64,000 nucleotides of DNA from an actinobacterium LLX17 (GTDB lineage Bacteria; Actinomycetota; Actinomycetes; Propionibacteriales; Nocardioidaceae), in the NCBI GenBank assembly GCA_000471045.1, contig KI301992.1:2905452-2969451 (forward strand), given 5' to 3'. The notes under the pieces are model-generated. The model saw nothing but the letters and a program-made list of their open reading frames with translations, was not told the DNA's origin and made no database searches. Both the position numbers and the translations under genes were made by a program. The stretch's first letter is position 1. Every line of letters begins with the position of its first letter. Below, piece after piece: positions 1 through 7,485 of this stretch.

Positions 1-34
1 CCAAGGCAGTTCGTCGCAGTGTCATGGCTGAACC

Positions 35-370
35 CTACGACTGGTCTGTGTCGGAGGCTGCAGCGAGGACCGCTCCCAGCAGTCCCGGGTAGCGGCCGTC
101 GACGTCGTCGGACCGCAGGCGAAGGTGCAGCTGGCCGTCGACGTAACGCCGCTCGGTGAGACCCGCCTCGCGCAGGATCTTGAAGTGGTGACTGGCCGTC
201 GACTTGCTGACGCCGTCATAGGTCGCCGAGCACGGCAGCATGTGCTCAGGCGCCTGGTCGAGTCGTCGCACGGCCTCGAGGCGCACGGGGTCGCCGATGG
301 CATGCAGCACCTCGTGGATCGTGCCGACCTCGGCGGCCGGCGACTCGTCGGGCGCAGCGATGGGGGGCAT
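35..370 (-). CDS. ArsR-family winged-helix repressor
   Basis: Predicted DNA-binding repressor of about 111 residues. It shows the ArsR core: an N-terminal IGDPVRLEAVRRL helix and the recognition-helix region SKSTASHHFKILREAGL, followed by the wing. A GTG 21 bases upstream could extend it, but the ATG at 370 is preceded by AGGAG at proper spacing, so I chose it. The gene is divergent from the MFS exporter at 461, and two palindromes lie between the two starts. By analogy with other ArsR/exporter pairs it probably represses both itself and the exporter. There is no metal-binding Cys cluster of the classical ArsR kind, so the ligand is unknown and may be organic. Confidence 0.85.
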   Translation of the reverse strand: MPPIAAPDESPAAEVGTIHEVLHAIGDPVRLEAVRRLDQAPEHMLPCSATYDGVSKSTASHHFKILREAGLTERRYVDGQLHLRLRSDDVDGRYPGLLGAVLAAASDTDQS

Positions 371-381
371 CACAGACTCCT

Positions 382-401
382 GGTTCGACACCGGTCGAAC
401 C
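382..401. promoter_or_regulatory. Operator palindrome 1, ArsR/MFS intergenic
   Basis: Perfect 8-4-8 inverted repeat: GGTTCGAC, four bases, GTCGAACC. It sits just upstream of the ribosome-binding site of the ArsR gene, where binding would block its transcription. Likely ArsR operator (inference). Confidence 0.7.
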
Positions 402-418
402 CGCGGTTAGGCTTCACG

Positions 419-438
419 GGTTCGATGACTGTCGAACC
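419..438. promoter_or_regulatory. Operator palindrome 2, ArsR/MFS intergenic
   Basis: Second copy of the same 8-4-8 palindrome with one mismatch (GGTTCGAT, four bases, GTCGAACC). Its centre lies 37 bp from that of copy 1, and it lies just upstream of the MFS start at 461. This suggests dual control of the divergent pair. Confidence 0.7.
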
Positions 439-460
439 TATCACTCTCGCAGGAGCCCCC

Positions 461-1696
461 GTGTCCCTTCCCGCCGCCTCCCGGTCAGCCGAGGCGAGCG
501 CCGCGACCGGTGCGGTCCACCCGACCCAGCGCTGGGCGTTCGGGGCCCTGCTGGGCGTCATCATGCTCGGCCTGGGCATCTCGGCCGCCCCCTCTCCGCT
601 GTACGGCATCTACGCCGACGCGTGGGGCTTCGCACCGATCACCACCACGGTCATCTTCGCCGCCTACGCCCTCGCCGCCCTGGCCAGCGTGCTGGTCGCC
701 GGGGCGATCTCCGACCGGGTCGGCCGCCGACCGGTGCTGCTGGTGGCCATCTCCGGGCTGGTGCTCGGTCTTGTCGTCTTCATGCTGGCCGACTCGGTGC
801 CGGTGCTGATCGCGGCGCGCGTGCTGCACGGCCTCTCGGTCGGGGCGGTCGTGGTCGCCGGCTCGGCAGCGTTGCTCGACCTGCGCCCGAACGACGGTGC
901 CCGCACGGGCCGCTCGACCGGCGTGGCCTTCAACGTGGGCATCGCCTTCACGGTGCTGCTCACGGCCGTCGACGCCGAGTACGGCCCGGCGCCCCTCGTC
1001 GTCCCGTACGCGGTGCTGGCCGGCTTCTCGGTCGCCGCCTTGCTGGCCGTGCTGCTCATGCGTGAGACCCACGTCGACAACCGCGCAGCGACGCTGGTGA
1101 TCGCCCGCCCGCGCGTGCCTGCCGTCATCAGCACCGACTTCCGCTTCTCGGCGCTCGGCGTGATGGCCTCGTGGTCGGTCCTCGGTGTCTTCCTGTCGCT
1201 GTTCCCCACCATCGCGTCCGTGGCCGTGGGGTCGACGAACCTCGTGTTCGGTGGCGCCGTCGTCGCCGGATCCGCCGCGACCGCCGCCCTCAGCCAGGCC
1301 GTCGCCGCCGCGTGGCCGGCCAAGACGGCCGCGCTCGTCGGTGACGTGGGCATGGGCATCTGCGCCGGCCTGTGCGTCCTGTCGGTGCACCTGGGCAACC
1401 CCTGGGCCGTCGGGCTCGCGGCCGTGGCGCTGGGCTTCTTCTTCGGACTGGCCTTCGGCGGATCGCTGCGACACCTCAACCAGGTCGTGCCGGCCGACCA
1501 CCGCGGCGAGGTCATGTCGGCCTTCTACGTGCTGGCCTACGGTGCGATGGCGGTCCCCACGCTGATCGCCGGCTGGGCCGCCACCCAGTGGGGTGTCGAC
1601 GACATCTTCGCGCCGTTCATGGCCTGCGTCGCCGCCGCCTGCCTGCTGGCCGCCTGGCTCGGCACCCGCGTCCCCCGCGTGACTCCCGACGCCTGA
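461..1696 (+). CDS. MFS drug/metabolite exporter
   Basis: Major facilitator transporter of 411 residues with about twelve hydrophobic segments. The loop after helix 2 has the motif-A-like sequence SDRVGRRP near residues 84-91, typical of drug:H+ antiporters. The frame is open far upstream and has an ATG at 425, but that ATG lies inside operator 2. The GTG at 461 has AGGAG at the right distance and gives the usual short cytoplasmic N-terminus, so it is the chosen start. It is divergent from the ArsR gene and probably induced when that repressor is released. The substrate cannot be told from sequence. Confidence 0.85.
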   Translation: MSLPAASRSAEASAATGAVHPTQRWAFGALLGVIMLGLGISAAPSPLYGIYADAWGFAPITTTVIFAAYALAALASVLVAGAISDRVGRRPVLLVAISGLVLGLVVFMLADSVPVLIAARVLHGLSVGAVVVAGSAALLDLRPNDGARTGRSTGVAFNVGIAFTVLLTAVDAEYGPAPLVVPYAVLAGFSVAALLAVLLMRETHVDNRAATLVIARPRVPAVISTDFRFSALGVMASWSVLGVFLSLFPTIASVAVGSTNLVFGGAVVAGSAATAALSQAVAAAWPAKTAALVGDVGMGICAGLCVLSVHLGNPWAVGLAAVALGFFFGLAFGGSLRHLNQVVPADHRGEVMSAFYVLAYGAMAVPTLIAGWAATQWGVDDIFAPFMACVAAACLLAAWLGTRVPRVTPDA

Positions 1697-1746
1697 GTTT
1701 TCGTCGGTCACCCGGCGTTCACCTGCACCCGGCAGGCTGCTGACTC

Positions 1747-2868
1747 GTGCGCATCGCCCAGCTCGCCAACTTCGTGGGACCCACGTCGGGAGGCATGAAG
1801 ACGGCCGTCGACGCGCTGGGATCTGGCTACGTCGCCGACGGTCACGAGGTGCTGCTGGTGGTGCCGGGACCGACCGACGCCCGGTGGTCCACCAGCTCCG
1901 GTGAGGTCGTGCAGGTGCGGGCCCCACGTGTGGGCGAGCACTACCGGCTCATCGTCGAGCCGTGGCGGGTGCTCGACGTGCTGGAGGACTTCGCCCCGAC
2001 GTCGGTCGAGGTGCACGACAAGACGACGCTGCTGCCCGTCGCCCGCTGGGCCCGCCGGCGGGACGTGGCCTCGGTCCTGTTCTCGCACGAACGGATGGGC
2101 GACATGCTCGCGTCGCGCACCGGTCGGGTGGCCGGCTCCCTCGCCTCGATCGCCCTGCTCAACCGCTTGCTCGTGCGCACCTTCGACCGCGTCGTGGTCA
2201 CCTCGGAGTACGCCCGCAGCGAGCTGGCCGGCGTGGCCGCGTCCGTCGGGTGCCCCGTCGACCAGGTGCCGCTCGGCGTGGACCTCGACACCTTCCGGCC
2301 GATGGCGAGTGTCGAGCCGCGTGACCGTGGCGTGCTGCGCCTCGTGCACGCTGGTCGGCTGTCGCGGGAGAAGTCGCCGGCCCTCGCCGTCGCGACCGCG
2401 GTCGAGCTGCACCGCCGTGGGGTCGCCGTGCGGCTCGACGTCTTCGGGTCCGGTCCGCACCGCGACGAGCTGGAGGAGCTGGCCGGTGACGCGCCGGTCG
2501 TCTTCCGCGGACACGTCGCCGACCGACGTGAGCTGGGAGCCCGCCTCGCGGGGACGGACGTCGCGCTGTCGGTGAGTCCCCACGAGACCTTCGGGCTGGC
2601 CGTGCTGGAGGCACTCGCGGCCGGCACTCCGGTCGTGACCGCCGATCGTGGGGGAGCGCGGGAGCTGGTCGACGCGTCGTGCGGCGGATGGGGTCACGAC
2701 GCTGCGACGCTGGCCGACGCCGTGCTGGGGGTGGCCGACCGCCCACGGGTGGAGACCCGGACGGCAGCTCGTCAGCGGGCCGAGCAGTTCCCGTGGGCGA
2801 CGACGGTGCGCCGGATGCTCGCCATCCACCGCCGGGGGGCGGACCGTCCGCTGGTCAGGGCCGGCTAG
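1747..2868 (+). CDS. GT4-type glycosyltransferase
   Basis: Cytoplasmic retaining glycosyltransferase of GT-B fold, 373 residues. The N-terminus has the Gly-rich acceptor loop (FVGPTSGGMKTA). The middle has the donor-domain start (LRLVHAGRLSREKSP), and the C-terminal half has the EX7E motif, HETFGLAVLE, near residues 279-288, followed by AAGTPVV. This is the pattern of alpha-mannosyl/glucosyl transferases that build glycolipids or glycogen-like glycans. The start is GTG, about 50 bases after the MFS gene. It may be read on its own or from the MFS promoter. Donor and acceptor are unknown. Confidence 0.85.
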   Translation: MRIAQLANFVGPTSGGMKTAVDALGSGYVADGHEVLLVVPGPTDARWSTSSGEVVQVRAPRVGEHYRLIVEPWRVLDVLEDFAPTSVEVHDKTTLLPVARWARRRDVASVLFSHERMGDMLASRTGRVAGSLASIALLNRLLVRTFDRVVVTSEYARSELAGVAASVGCPVDQVPLGVDLDTFRPMASVEPRDRGVLRLVHAGRLSREKSPALAVATAVELHRRGVAVRLDVFGSGPHRDELEELAGDAPVVFRGHVADRRELGARLAGTDVALSVSPHETFGLAVLEALAAGTPVVTADRGGARELVDASCGGWGHDAATLADAVLGVADRPRVETRTAARQRAEQFPWATTVRRMLAIHRRGADRPLVRAG

Positions 2869-2880
2869 CCGGAACCTTTA

Positions 2881-2941
2881 TCAACTGATCGGTTGACTAC
2901 GTGCTCGGCCAAGCGTACGGTCTAGTCAACCCATCAGTTGA
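2881..2941 (+). promoter_or_regulatory. Promoter bracketed by a 19-bp inverted repeat
   Basis: The left arm is 2881-2899 and the right arm 2923-2941. The arms are complementary over 19 bp with one mismatch (core TCAACTGATCGGTTGACTA). A candidate -35 TTGACT (2893-2898) and -10 TACGGT (2916-2921), with a 17-bp spacer, lie within the structure, so a bound dimer would cover the promoter. It directly precedes the ArsR gene at 2954, which makes autorepression likely. Confidence 0.65.
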
Positions 2942-2953
2942 GGACGTGACGTC

Positions 2954-3322
2954 GTGACCGACCAGCTCTCGCAGGTGTTCGCCGCCCTGGCCGACCCGAC
3001 GCGCCGCGACATCGTGGCCCGCCTGACCGACGGCGACGCCACCGTGAGCGACCTGGCCGAGCCGTACGACGTGAGCATCCAGGCGGTCTCCAAGCACCTC
3101 AAGGTGCTCGAGTCCGCCGGTCTGGTCACCCGTTCGCGCGATGCGCAGCGGCGTCCGGTGCACCTGGAGGCGGAGGTCTTCGACCTGATGACGAAGTGGA
3201 TCGAGCGCTATCGGCAACGGGCCGAGCAGCGTCACCAACGGCTCGACGCCCTGCTGGCCGAGATGCAGGGACAGGTCGGGACCGCGAGCAGCATGCCCGA
3301 CACCCAGGAGGACGCATCATGA
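2954..3322 (+). CDS. ArsR-family regulator, SRPBCC-linked
   Basis: Winged-helix regulator of 122 residues. DPTRRDIVARL and the recognition segment VSIQAVSKHLKVLESAGLV are diagnostic of the ArsR subgroup (often called PadR/SdpR-like) that precedes AHSA1/SRPBCC genes. GTG start with GAGG about 10 nt upstream. Its stop overlaps the start of the next gene by 4 nt (ATGA), so the two are translationally coupled. The 19-bp inverted repeat upstream is its probable operator. The ligand is unknown. Confidence 0.88.
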   Translation: MTDQLSQVFAALADPTRRDIVARLTDGDATVSDLAEPYDVSIQAVSKHLKVLESAGLVTRSRDAQRRPVHLEAEVFDLMTKWIERYRQRAEQRHQRLDALLAEMQGQVGTASSMPDTQEDAS

Positions 3323-3813
3323 GCACGACCACCAGTCGACCCGACACCACGATCGAGGCCGATCCGAACCTGCCCATCATCCGCACCACGCGGGAGTTCG
3401 ACGCGCCGCCGGCGCTCGTGCTCCGGGCGCACCTCGACCCCGACCTGTACGCACGATGGGTCGGGCCTGACGGCACCACCACCCGCATCGACCACTGGGA
3501 CGCCCGCACGGGTGGCTCCTGGCGGTTCAGCGGCGTCAGCGAGGGCGAGGAGTACAGCTTCCGCGGCTGCTTCCACGAGGTCGGCGACGACCGCATCGTG
3601 CAGACCTTCACGTGGGAGGGCATGCCCCACGACGTGAGTCTGGAGACGCTGCTGTTCGAGGACCTCGGTGACGGGCGGTGCCGTCTCGTCGGGCAGTCGC
3701 TGGTCGAAAGCTTCGAGAGTCGGGACGCCTGGCTGCGCAGCGGCATGGAGGTCGGGGTCGAGGACGGCTACGCCAAGCTCGACGCTCTGCTCGCCGAAGG
3801 GCATGTGGCATGA
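3319..3813 (+). CDS. SRPBCC/AHSA1 domain protein
   Basis: START-like SRPBCC protein of 164 residues. It shows the AHSA1 hallmarks: TREFDAPPALVLRAHLDPDLYARWVGP near residues 18-44, then DARTGGSWRF and the C-terminal YAKLDALLAEG helix. These proteins form a hydrophobic cavity and often accompany ArsR regulators. Their biochemical role is usually unknown. The ATG at 3319 has AGGAG upstream and overlaps the ArsR stop by 4 nt. It overlaps the following truncated gene in the same way. Confidence 0.88.
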   Translation: MSTTTSRPDTTIEADPNLPIIRTTREFDAPPALVLRAHLDPDLYARWVGPDGTTTRIDHWDARTGGSWRFSGVSEGEEYSFRGCFHEVGDDRIVQTFTWEGMPHDVSLETLLFEDLGDGRCRLVGQSLVESFESRDAWLRSGMEVGVEDGYAKLDALLAEGHVA

Positions 3814-3989
3814 CGCCGGCCGAGCGGCACCGCGCGGTGACCGGCACCTTCGGCGATCGCGTGGCCGGGGTGACCGACTGGTCGGTGCCCACGCCCGTCG
3901 CGGAGTGGACCGCGCGCGACGTGGTCGCTCACCTACTGGAGTGGTTCCCCGGCTTCCTCGCCGCGGGCGACCCCGTCTGGCACCCCTGA
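3810..3989 (+). pseudogene. Truncated DinB/maleylpyruvate-isomerase-like gene (5' part)
   Basis: Only 59 codons remain. They match the N-terminal helix of the TIGR03086/mycothiol-dependent DinB-like family (RHRAVTGTFGDRVAGVTDWSVPTPVAEWTARDVVAHLLEWFPGFL in pieces), whose members run to roughly 190-200 residues. The start is coupled to the SRPBCC stop by an ATGA overlap, as in intact three-gene ArsR-SRPBCC-DinB operons. The frame ends at 3989, and a strong hairpin starts 17 bases later. The rest of the gene is missing and is not found in another frame, so a 3' deletion is the simplest reading. A functional short protein cannot be excluded. Confidence 0.6.
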
Positions 3990-4006
3990 CCCCCGTCACC
4001 ACCCCC

Positions 4007-4067
4007 AAGTTCTGAAGCCTTGTGCCACGGAAATCAGTGAGATCCGTGGCACAAGGCTTCAAAACTT
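4007..4067. terminator. Long bidirectional hairpin (25-bp arms)
   Basis: Arms 4007-4031 and 4043-4067 are complementary over 25 bp with one mismatch, with an 11-nt loop. The core is GAAGCCTTGTGCCACGGA. It lies between a rightward operon and the leftward gene ending at 4080, so it can terminate both. The arms are longer than in a usual terminator, there is no long T run, and it could also be a relic of a small palindromic mobile element. Confidence 0.6.
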
Positions 4068-4079
4068 GCGGAGGGGAAG

Positions 4080-5168
4080 TCAGCGGTTGTTGCTGCCCAC
4101 CAGGTCGCGGATGCCGGTGTCGGTCCGCTCGGCGCTGCGGTCGCGGCGCGGGCGGCTGCGGACGATGCCGAGCATCAGCAGCAGCAGTCCCAGCACCACG
4201 AGCCCGATCGGCACGTGCTTCGTCACGAGGTTGATCTTGGTCTCGTTGGACGACGCGGTGTCGGCGGTGCGCTCGGCGGACTTGTCGGTGGCCAGCAGCT
4301 CGAGCCGGCTGAGGTTCAGCAGCGGGTGGACGGTGTCGCCCAGGTCGGCGAGGACCGAGATCGTCTGGTCCTGACCCGAACGGATCGGGGCGCCCTGGGA
4401 GGCATCGATCCACACCTTCGTCGTGTTGCTCGAGGAGTACTGCACCGGGATCTCGGGGCCGGCGGCGGCCACGGCGGCGCGCAGCTCCTCGCCCTTGGAA
4501 CCCTCGAGCTGCGCCACGAACGGCGCGACCGTGGTCGCCGGCATCGTGGTGCCGTCGCCACCGGTGCTGGCGCCGACGCTGCCGCGCAGGCGCTCGAGCA
4601 GACCGGGCTCGACGACGGGCGCGATGGTCGTGCCCTCGAAGTAGTAGGTCTCGCGGCCGGCGACCGTGGTGGTCTCGACGTACTCGACCTCCTGGGCCGT
4701 GCCGGTCGTGGCGTCGAAGACCGTGAACGAGTCCTTGCCGGAGTTGCGCGGCCGCGAGAGGACCATGCCGTTCTCCTGGTCGGCAACGTCCTCGCCGGTC
4801 TCGGCCTGGGTGAAGTCGGTGCGGTCGATCGCGAAGTCGTTGGAGGTGACGCTGTCGCCGCCGGGCAGCTTGGCGGTCGAGGTGCTGGTGATGATGGCGC
4901 TGTCACCGTCGATCTCCGAGACCTCGATGACGCGCTGGGCGGTCACGGGCTCGGCCTCACCGAGGGCGAGCTTGGCGCTGTCGAGCTGGCTCGAGGTGCC
5001 CGTGTAGTCGACGGTGCTCTCGAAGCTCTCGGGCAGCATGATCAGGCGCGGGGCGATGACGAAGACGAGCGCGGCCGCCAGCGCGAGGCACAGCAGTCCG
5101 GCGACGGTGGCGATGCGACCGCCGGGCGCGGTGGCGCCGGACGGGTGCGTGACGTGGCGCTGGGCCAT
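4080..5168 (-). CDS. DUF3068 (PorA-family-like) membrane protein
   Basis: Envelope protein of 362 residues. It has an N-terminal membrane segment (about residues 18-45), a large extracytoplasmic domain and a C-terminal membrane helix (VPIGLVVLGLLLLMLG, about 315-335) followed by an Arg-rich tail. The start of the outer domain, FVIAPRLIMLPESFESTVDYTG in pieces, matches the DUF3068 proteins of actinobacteria. Their function is not established; annotation pipelines often call them PorA family. ATG start. It appears monocistronic and is separated from the nir operon by a hairpin. Confidence 0.75.
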   Translation of the reverse strand: MAQRHVTHPSGATAPGGRIATVAGLLCLALAAALVFVIAPRLIMLPESFESTVDYTGTSSQLDSAKLALGEAEPVTAQRVIEVSEIDGDSAIITSTSTAKLPGGDSVTSNDFAIDRTDFTQAETGEDVADQENGMVLSRPRNSGKDSFTVFDATTGTAQEVEYVETTTVAGRETYYFEGTTIAPVVEPGLLERLRGSVGASTGGDGTTMPATTVAPFVAQLEGSKGEELRAAVAAAGPEIPVQYSSSNTTKVWIDASQGAPIRSGQDQTISVLADLGDTVHPLLNLSRLELLATDKSAERTADTASSNETKINLVTKHVPIGLVVLGLLLLMLGIVRSRPRRDRSAERTDTGIRDLVGSNNR

Positions 5169-5230
5169 GGTGAAGCTCCCTCAGAACCGTCCGCGAGACA
5201 CTCCCTGCCCGCCCGGAGAGACGCTCTCCG

Positions 5231-5248
5231 ACCCGTCGATGGACGGGT
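5231..5248 (-). terminator. Hairpin after the nir/siroheme operon
   Basis: ACCCGTC, loop GATG, GACGGGT: a perfect 7-bp stem about 45 bases beyond the stop of the chelatase gene. Probable terminator of the leftward operon. Confidence 0.5.
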
Positions 5249-5291
5249 GACAGCAGAACCGTACCCCCGAGTAGGGTCACGGACCAGTGCC

Positions 5292-6017
5292 TCAGCGCAC
5301 CCCGCCCACCGGCGGTGCCCACGAGACCGCGTGAGCCGCCTGCGCGAAGCGTCGCAGCACGAGGTCGACCACCAGCTGATCGGTCGAGGGCCGGAGCAAC
5401 GGCCCCGTGACGACGTCGGCGCCGCACGCTTCCACGCGGTCCTGGAAGTAGCCGGGGGCCAGCAGGTAGGAAGCGACGGCGACGCGTCGGCGCGGACGCC
5501 GCACCCGGGTCACGACCTCGGCCAGCGGATCGCCGCGGTGCCCCACGTGGCCGACGTGCACGGGCCCGCCCCACAGGTCGGCGATCCGGGCGGCTGCCGC
5601 GTCGACGTCGGCCATCGCCGCCGCCTCGCTGGAGCCCGAGCCGCCCAGCACGACGACGTCATCGCGACGGACGCCGGCGTCCAGCAGGCGCTGCACGCCG
5701 AGCTCGGCCAGGGCCCAGTCCGGCCCGAGGGCCGGGGCGGCCACCGCACGCCCCCCACCCTTGACGCCCTGGGCCACGGCCTGAGCGATGTCGTGGCGCA
5801 CGTGGAAGCCGGTCGAGAGCAGCAGCGGCACGACGACGGCGGGCCGGTCGAGCCCGGCGAGCACCTGGGGGAGCCGGTGCTCCTCGACGTCGACGACGGC
5901 GTCGTGCACCTGGATGCCGCCGGCGGCGAGCCGCACCGCGCCCACCAGGCGGCGGACGACCTCCTGGCCGACGGGGTCGGAGGTGCCGTGGCTGCACAGC
6001 ACGAGCGCGGGGTTCAC
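5292..6017 (-). CDS. Sirohydrochlorin chelatase (CbiX/SirB-like)
   Basis: Two-domain class II chelatase of 241 residues that inserts Fe(II), or in cobalamin makers Co(II), into sirohydrochlorin. The N-terminal half begins ALVLCSHGTSDP with the metal-site His at residue 10. The second half carries SYLLAPGYFQDRV, the signature of the CbiX C-terminal repeat. It is the last gene of the nir operon, and its ATG overlaps the stop of the hemD-like gene by 4 nt. The context next to siroheme-dependent nitrite reductase favours iron insertion for siroheme. The C-terminal metal-binding residues are less clear. Confidence 0.85.
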   Translation of the reverse strand: MNPALVLCSHGTSDPVGQEVVRRLVGAVRLAAGGIQVHDAVVDVEEHRLPQVLAGLDRPAVVVPLLLSTGFHVRHDIAQAVAQGVKGGGRAVAAPALGPDWALAELGVQRLLDAGVRRDDVVVLGGSGSSEAAAMADVDAAAARIADLWGGPVHVGHVGHRGDPLAEVVTRVRRPRRRVAVASYLLAPGYFQDRVEACGADVVTGPLLRPSTDQLVVDLVLRRFAQAAHAVSWAPPVGGVR

Positions 6018-7135
6018 AGCAGCTCCTCGCTCACGTCGAGGCGGTAGCCGCGCTTCACGACGGTGCGGACAGGGCAGGTCGGGCCCATCGCCTCGCGCAA
6101 CCGCGCCACCGCGACCTCCGCGGCGTGCGGGTCGACGGACGCCCCGGGCAGCACCTGCAGGAGATCGTGCCGCGAGAAGACCGACCCGGGCTCGGACGCC
6201 AGGAGTCGCAGCACGGCCAGGCCGCTCGGTGAGACGGGCTGACGCACGTGGTCGACGGTGGCCGCGGTGGCGAGCACGCGCAGGCGACCGGCGGTGGTGT
6301 CGACGCCGAGGTCCTCGTCACCGAGTCGCATGATGACCAGCCGGACCAGAGCGCCGAGCCGGCCGCGGTCGGGGATGACGGGGTCGAGGCCGGCGACGAT
6401 GAGCGGCTCGGCCGTGACCGGGCCGACGGCGGCGACGAGCAGGCGTCCCTCGCTGGCCAGCCGTTCGACGTCCTTCCACGCACCGCCGGCGTGCACGGCG
6501 TCGATCCACGCGGCGGCACCAGGCGCGGACGTGAAGGTGATGGCGTCGTAGAGGCCGGCTGCGGCGTCGGCGACCCCACGGGCGACGGTCTCGGGGTCCG
6601 GCGGCGGGCCCCAGCGGTAGATGACGAGGCCGGTCACGTCGGCCCCGGCCGCGGTGAGTGTCGTGGTCAGACCGTCGTCGCCAGCTCCGTGCTGCTGCAC
6701 CGCGACACGTTGTCCTGCGACGCCCTCGGCGCCGAGGAACCGGCCGATCTCGGCCGAGGTCTCGGACTCGGCCACCCAGTCGGGGCGCAGCCCGGCGGCC
6801 TGGAGTGCACCACGGGCCTTGGGGCCGCGAGCGACCAGGCGCGACGAGCGGAGTGCCTCGACGAGCGACTCGCCCAGGCCGGCCGCCTCGGCGGTCTCGA
6901 GCCAGCCGCGGAAGCCGATGCCGGTGGTGATGACGACGACGTCGGCCGGGTCCGCGATCAGCTCGCGCGTCTGGTCGAGCAGGGTCGCCTCGTCGATGTG
7001 CGCCTGCACGCCCAAGGTCGCGGCGACGTCGACCTCGGCGCCGCGGCGAGCCAGTGCCAGGGCGAGATCGGACGCGCGACGCTGCGCCGTCACCAGCACG
7101 CGGGTGCCGGTCAGCACCATGCCGAGCGGGGTCAT
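6014..7135 (-). CDS. hemD: Uroporphyrinogen-III synthase fused to a winged-helix domain
   Basis: 373 residues in two parts. Residues ~8-260 are a HemD fold (VLVTAQRRASDLALALARRGAEV; later YRWGPPPDP and ITFTSAPGAAAWIDA) that cyclises hydroxymethylbilane to uroporphyrinogen III, the precursor of siroheme. Residues ~280-370 are an OmpR-type DNA-binding domain (PVSPSGLAVLRLLAS, VAVARLREAMG, VVKRGYRLD). Such HemD-regulator fusions are known in actinobacterial nir clusters. The protein may sense tetrapyrrole status and bind the operon, but that is inference. It is coupled to nirD upstream and to the chelatase downstream by ATGA overlaps. Confidence 0.85.
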   Translation of the reverse strand: MTPLGMVLTGTRVLVTAQRRASDLALALARRGAEVDVAATLGVQAHIDEATLLDQTRELIADPADVVVITTGIGFRGWLETAEAAGLGESLVEALRSSRLVARGPKARGALQAAGLRPDWVAESETSAEIGRFLGAEGVAGQRVAVQQHGAGDDGLTTTLTAAGADVTGLVIYRWGPPPDPETVARGVADAAAGLYDAITFTSAPGAAAWIDAVHAGGAWKDVERLASEGRLLVAAVGPVTAEPLIVAGLDPVIPDRGRLGALVRLVIMRLGDEDLGVDTTAGRLRVLATAATVDHVRQPVSPSGLAVLRLLASEPGSVFSRHDLLQVLPGASVDPHAAEVAVARLREAMGPTCPVRTVVKRGYRLDVSEELL

Positions 7136-7485
7136 CCCGTCTCCTGTGGGCGCACCTGGACCACACCGTCCATGACCCGCACCTCCCAGGGATCGAGGGA
7201 CACGTCAGGGTAGTCGAGCGCGGCCCCGCTGCGCAGGTCGAACACCTGCTTGTGCAGCGGCGAGGCCACGGTGGGGACGTCGCCGCGCGAGCCGACGAGA
7301 CCGCGGGCGATGACGTTGGCTCCCGTGAACGGGTCGCGATGACCGACGGCGTAGAGATGCTCCGAGCCCGAGAGCCGGAACAGCGCCACCTGCCGGTCGC
7401 CGACGAGTGCCGCCGCGCCGCGGTCAGGCAGCAACGCGTCGACGGTGCAGACCGGCGTCCACTCGCTCATGGCTGCCCCACTCAT
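7132..7485 (-). CDS. nirD: Nitrite reductase small subunit NirD
   Basis: Small subunit of assimilatory NAD(P)H nitrite reductase, about 112-117 residues, with a Rieske-like beta fold but no iron-sulfur Cys/His pairs, as is normal for NirD. Recognisable segments are WTPVCTVDALLPDRGAAALV, YAVGHRDPFTGANVIARGLVG and ASPLHKQVFDLRSG. Two starts are possible: an ATG at 7485 that overlaps the nirB stop by ATGA, and an ATG at 7470 (MSEWTP). The first is given because overlaps of this type run through the operon. Confidence 0.92.
   Translation of the reverse strand: MSGAAMSEWTPVCTVDALLPDRGAAALVGDRQVALFRLSGSEHLYAVGHRDPFTGANVIARGLVGSRGDVPTVASPLHKQVFDLRSGAALDYPDVSLDPWEVRVMDGVVQVRPQETG

Noticed and set aside
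125..460. N-terminal extension of the MFS gene
   Set aside because: Would run through the ArsR gene and both operators; the GTG at 461 has a ribosome-binding site.
7132..7485. Rieske iron-sulfur centre in NirD
   Set aside because: No CxH...CxxH ligands; NirD keeps the fold without the cluster.
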